From: CAXSBR01 sp964236495
GTDB taxonomy: Bacteria; Actinomycetota; Actinomycetes; Mycobacteriales; Jatrophihabitantaceae
NCBI GenBank assembly: GCA_964236495.1
Contig: CAXSBR010000001.1
Location: 1-64,000 of the forward strand
Length of the DNA: 64,000 bases
Direction of reading: 5' to 3'
A program made the translations under genes and the position numbers. Below, piece after piece: positions 61,161 to 64,000 of the stretch. Position 1 is the first letter of the stretch. Each line of letters starts with the position of its first letter. Under the pieces are notes generated by a model that did not search any database, had not been told where the DNA came from, and worked only from the letters and a program-made list of their open reading frames with translations.

Positions 61161-64000
61161 TTGCTCGACGTCAACGTTTTCGACGAGCTACGTATCGGTC
61201 TGGCCAACGCCGACGACATCCGTCGCTGGAGCCACGGCGAGGTCAAGAAGCCCGAGACGATCAACTACCGCACGCTCAAGCCCGAGAAGGACGGCTTGTT
61301 CTGCGAGAAGATCTTCGGCCCCACCCGAGACTGGGAGTGCTACTGCGGCAAGTACAAGCGCGTCCGGTTCAAGGGCATCATCTGCGAGCGCTGTGGAGTC
61401 GAGGTCACTCGCGCCAAGGTGCGTCGCGAGCGGATGGGCCACATCGAGCTGGCTGCCCCGGTCACCCATATCTGGTACTTCAAGGGTGTGCCTAGCCGGT
61501 TGGGCTATCTGCTCGACCTGGCTCCGAAAGATCTAGAGAAGATCATTTACTTCGCGGCCTACATGATCACGACCGTCGACGCCGACGCCAGGCACCGCGA
61601 CCTGCCCACGCTCGAGGCCGAGATCAGCGCCGAGAAGGGCGTACTGGAGAGCAAGCGCGACAACGACGTCGACACCCGGGCCAAGAAGCTCGAGGTCGAT
61701 CTGGTCGAGCTGGAAGCCGAGGGTGCGAAGTCCGATGTGCGCCGTAAGGTGCGCGAGGGCGGCGAGCGCGAGATGCGCCAGATCCGTGAGCGCGCACAGC
61801 GCGAGATCGACCGGCTCGACGAGGTCATCGACACGTTCCGCAAGCTGGCCGTCAAGCAGCTCATCGGCGACGAACTGCTCTACCGCGAGCTGCGTGACCG
61901 GTTCGGTGAGTACTTCACCGGCGGCATGGGCGCGGAGTCGTTGCAGACATTGCTGCGCAACTTCGACCTTGCCGCCGAGGCCGACGACCTGCGCGAGACC
62001 ATTCGCTCGGGCCGAGGCCAGAAGAAGATCCGTGCGCTCAAGCGGCTCAAGGTCGTCGCGGCATTCCTGTCGACGAACAACTCGCCGATGGGCATGGTTC
62101 TGGACAGCGTGCCGGTGATTCCGCCCGACCTGCGCCCGATGGTGCAGCTCGACGGTGGACGTTTCGCCACCTCCGACCTCAACGACCTGTACCGGCGTGT
62201 TATCAACCGCAACAACCGCCTCAAGCGGCTGATCGATCTGGGTGCGCCCGAGATCATCGTCAACAACGAGAAGCGGATGCTGCAGGAGTCGGTGGACGCG
62301 CTGTTCGACAACGGCCGTCGGGGCCGTCCCGTCACCGGTCCGGGCAACCGCCCGCTGAAGTCCCTGAGCGATCTGCTCAAGGGCAAGCAGGGCCGGTTCC
62401 GCCAGAACCTGCTGGGCAAGCGCGTCGACTACTCGGGCCGTTCGGTGATCATCGTCGGTCCTCAGCTCAAGCTGCACCAGTGCGGCCTGCCTAAGGGCAT
62501 GGCGCTGGAACTGTTCAAGCCGTTCGTGATGAAGCGCCTGGTCGATCTGAGCCACGCGCAGAACATCAAGTCAGCCAAGCGCATGGTCGAGCGGGCCCGG
62601 CCCGTGGTGTGGGACGTGCTGGAAGAGGTCATCCGCGACCACCCGGTGCTGCTCAACCGGGCACCCACGCTGCACCGGCTGGGCATCCAGGCTTTCGAGC
62701 CGCAGCTCGTCGAGGGCAAGGCCATCCAGATCCATCCGCTGGTGTGCACGGCGTTCAACGCCGACTTCGACGGAGACCAGATGGCGGTGCACGTGCCGCT
62801 GTCGGCCGAGGCTCAGGCCGAGGCTCGGATCTTGATGCTCTCGACGAACAACATTCTCAAGCCCGCCGACGGTCGCCCGGTGACCATGCCGACGCAGGAC
62901 ATGATCCTGGGTCTGTACCACCTGACGACGCTGCGCGAGCAGCAGCCCGGTGCCGGCAATGTCTACGGCACGTCGGCCGAGGCAACGATGGCGCGCGACA
63001 TCAAGGCCCTGGGTCTGTCCGCACCGGTGAGGATCCGTCTTCAAGGCATCACGTCAGTGGACAACGGGCCGAACGAGCCCTGGACGGCCCCGACCGGTTG
63101 GACGCCCGGCGAACCGCTGCTGCTGGAGACCACCCTGGGTCGGTGCTACTTCAACGACACCCTGCCCGCGGACTACCGGTTCGTGAACTACGAGGTGACG
63201 AAGAAGGAGCTCGGCGCGATCGTCAACGACTTGGCTGAGCGGTACCCGAAGGTGGAGGTTGCCTCGACACTGGACAACCTCAAGGCGGCCGGCTTTTACT
63301 GGGCCACCCGCTCGGGCATCACCATCGCCATCGACGACGTAGTCACTCCGCCCCGCAAGGCCGAGATTCTCGACCTCTACGAGCGGGACGCCGAAAAGCT
63401 GGAGAAGCAGTACCAGCGCGGCGCCATCACTGCCGACGAGCGTCGGCAGGAGCTCGTCGAGGTGTGGACCAAGGCGACGTCGGAAGTGGCCAAGGAGATG
63501 GAGGCCAACTTCCCGAAGACGAACCCCGTCTACATCATGGTGAACTCCGGAGCGCGCGGAAACATGATGCAGATGAGGCAGATCGCCGGTATGCGCGGAC
63601 TGGTGGCGAACCCGAAGGGTGAGATCATTCCGCGCCCGATCAAGGCGAACTTCCGCGAGGGCCTGTCCGTGTTGGAGTACTTCATCTCCACTCACGGCGC
63701 CCGCAAGGGTCTGGCAGACACCGCGCTACGCACCGCCGACTCGGGGTACCTGACCCGTCGTCTGGTGGACGTCAGCCAAGACGTCATCATCCGCGAGGAG
63801 GACTGCGGCACCGACCGTGGCGTCGGGGTGGACATTGCGCAGAAGGCCGCTGACGGCACGCTGGTGCGCGACATCCACGTCGAGACCAGTGTCTACGCGC
63901 GGGTGCTGTCGGAGAACGTCAAGGCCGGTTCGAAGGTGCTGGCGCATGCCGGCGACGAGCTGGGCGACGTGCTGATCAACACCTTGGTCGCCGGTGGCAT
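61161..64000 (+). CDS. rpoC: DNA-directed RNA polymerase subunit beta' (truncated by window end)
   Basis: Begins with TTG at 61161 (MLDVNVFDELRIGLANADDIRRWS) after AAGGTAGGAA and runs open to the window end, giving 946 of roughly 1300 codons. The N-terminal zinc finger is CYCGKYKRVRFKGIICERCG. The active-site NADFDGDQ motif, which binds the catalytic magnesium, is at residues 533-540. The actinobacterial coiled insert (VREGGEREMRQIRERAQRE) is visible near residues 195-215. The gene continues beyond this window. Confidence 0.98.
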   Translation, partial: MLDVNVFDELRIGLANADDIRRWSHGEVKKPETINYRTLKPEKDGLFCEKIFGPTRDWECYCGKYKRVRFKGIICERCGVEVTRAKVRRERMGHIELAAPVTHIWYFKGVPSRLGYLLDLAPKDLEKIIYFAAYMITTVDADARHRDLPTLEAEISAEKGVLESKRDNDVDTRAKKLEVDLVELEAEGAKSDVRRKVREGGEREMRQIRERAQREIDRLDEVIDTFRKLAVKQLIGDELLYRELRDRFGEYFTGGMGAESLQTLLRNFDLAAEADDLRETIRSGRGQKKIRALKRLKVVAAFLSTNNSPMGMVLDSVPVIPPDLRPMVQLDGGRFATSDLNDLYRRVINRNNRLKRLIDLGAPEIIVNNEKRMLQESVDALFDNGRRGRPVTGPGNRPLKSLSDLLKGKQGRFRQNLLGKRVDYSGRSVIIVGPQLKLHQCGLPKGMALELFKPFVMKRLVDLSHAQNIKSAKRMVERARPVVWDVLEEVIRDHPVLLNRAPTLHRLGIQAFEPQLVEGKAIQIHPLVCTAFNADFDGDQMAVHVPLSAEAQAEARILMLSTNNILKPADGRPVTMPTQDMILGLYHLTTLREQQPGAGNVYGTSAEATMARDIKALGLSAPVRIRLQGITSVDNGPNEPWTAPTGWTPGEPLLLETTLGRCYFNDTLPADYRFVNYEVTKKELGAIVNDLAERYPKVEVASTLDNLKAAGFYWATRSGITIAIDDVVTPPRKAEILDLYERDAEKLEKQYQRGAITADERRQELVEVWTKATSEVAKEMEANFPKTNPVYIMVNSGARGNMMQMRQIAGMRGLVANPKGEIIPRPIKANFREGLSVLEYFISTHGARKGLADTALRTADSGYLTRRLVDVSQDVIIREEDCGTDRGVGVDIAQKAADGTLVRDIHVETSVYARVLSENVKAGSKVLAHAGDELGDVLINTLVAGG

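Overview
The window is a high-GC chromosomal segment of an actinomycete (Actinomycetota). The evidence is gene order. The block tRNA-Thr, tRNA-Met, rpmG, hadA, hadB, (two extra genes), tRNA-Trp, secE, nusG, rplK, rplA, rplJ, rplL, rpoB, rpoC closely follows the mycobacterial order as I recall it. The nuoA-N operon sits between menaquinone-type genes, GTG and TTG starts are common, and KorAB, PIG-L and deazaflavin-dependent oxidoreductase homologues are present. The genus cannot be fixed from the sequence alone. A run of 100 N at 15259-15358 shows that this is a scaffold.

Layout. 1-6969: Nei-type DNA glycosylase, FetB-like permease, PlsC-like acyltransferase, a 37-residue membrane peptide, an ABC-2 exporter pair, a 54-bp tandem repeat, a histidine phosphatase and a DUF72 protein. 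6876-12867: envelope-related genes, namely two PAP2 phosphatases flanking a secreted protein built from a duplicated six-cysteine unit, then an LPG-synthase-type membrane protein and a PIG-L deacetylase. 13052-15258: an OmpR-type response regulator and a histidine kinase that runs into the assembly gap. The gap is bordered by a second array of the 54-bp repeat. 15579-17258: a small secreted protein, a deazaflavin-type oxidoreductase and a beta-carbonic anhydrase.

17379-42098 is an energy-metabolism region. A MenJ-like FAD reductase is followed by a complete 14-gene nuoA-N operon and, translationally coupled to nuoN, a polyprenyl diphosphate synthase. RarD, 2-oxoglutarate:ferredoxin oxidoreductase (korAB) and a second geranylgeranyl-reductase-family flavoprotein follow on the minus strand. 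Together these genes suggest menaquinone production and reduction by complex I, with a possible ferredoxin-generating dehydrogenase nearby. Several Nuo proteins carry long low-complexity tails.

42116-45197 is the most system-like accessory locus. Two perfect DnaA-box 9-mers lie upstream of a coupled cassette with an EspC-like small helical protein, a 482-residue protein with a type VII secretion signal-like N-terminus, and two acidic proteins of unknown function. An HtpX-like protease, rmlA and a YajQ-family protein follow.

47723-64000 is conserved information-processing DNA: four tRNAs, rpmG, hadAB, an M1-family metallopeptidase, an Rv3722c-type aminotransferase, secE, nusG, rplK, rplA, an L10-type leader, rplJ, rplL, rpoB and the first part of rpoC. 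I saw no transposase, integrase, prophage, CRISPR array or resistance cassette.
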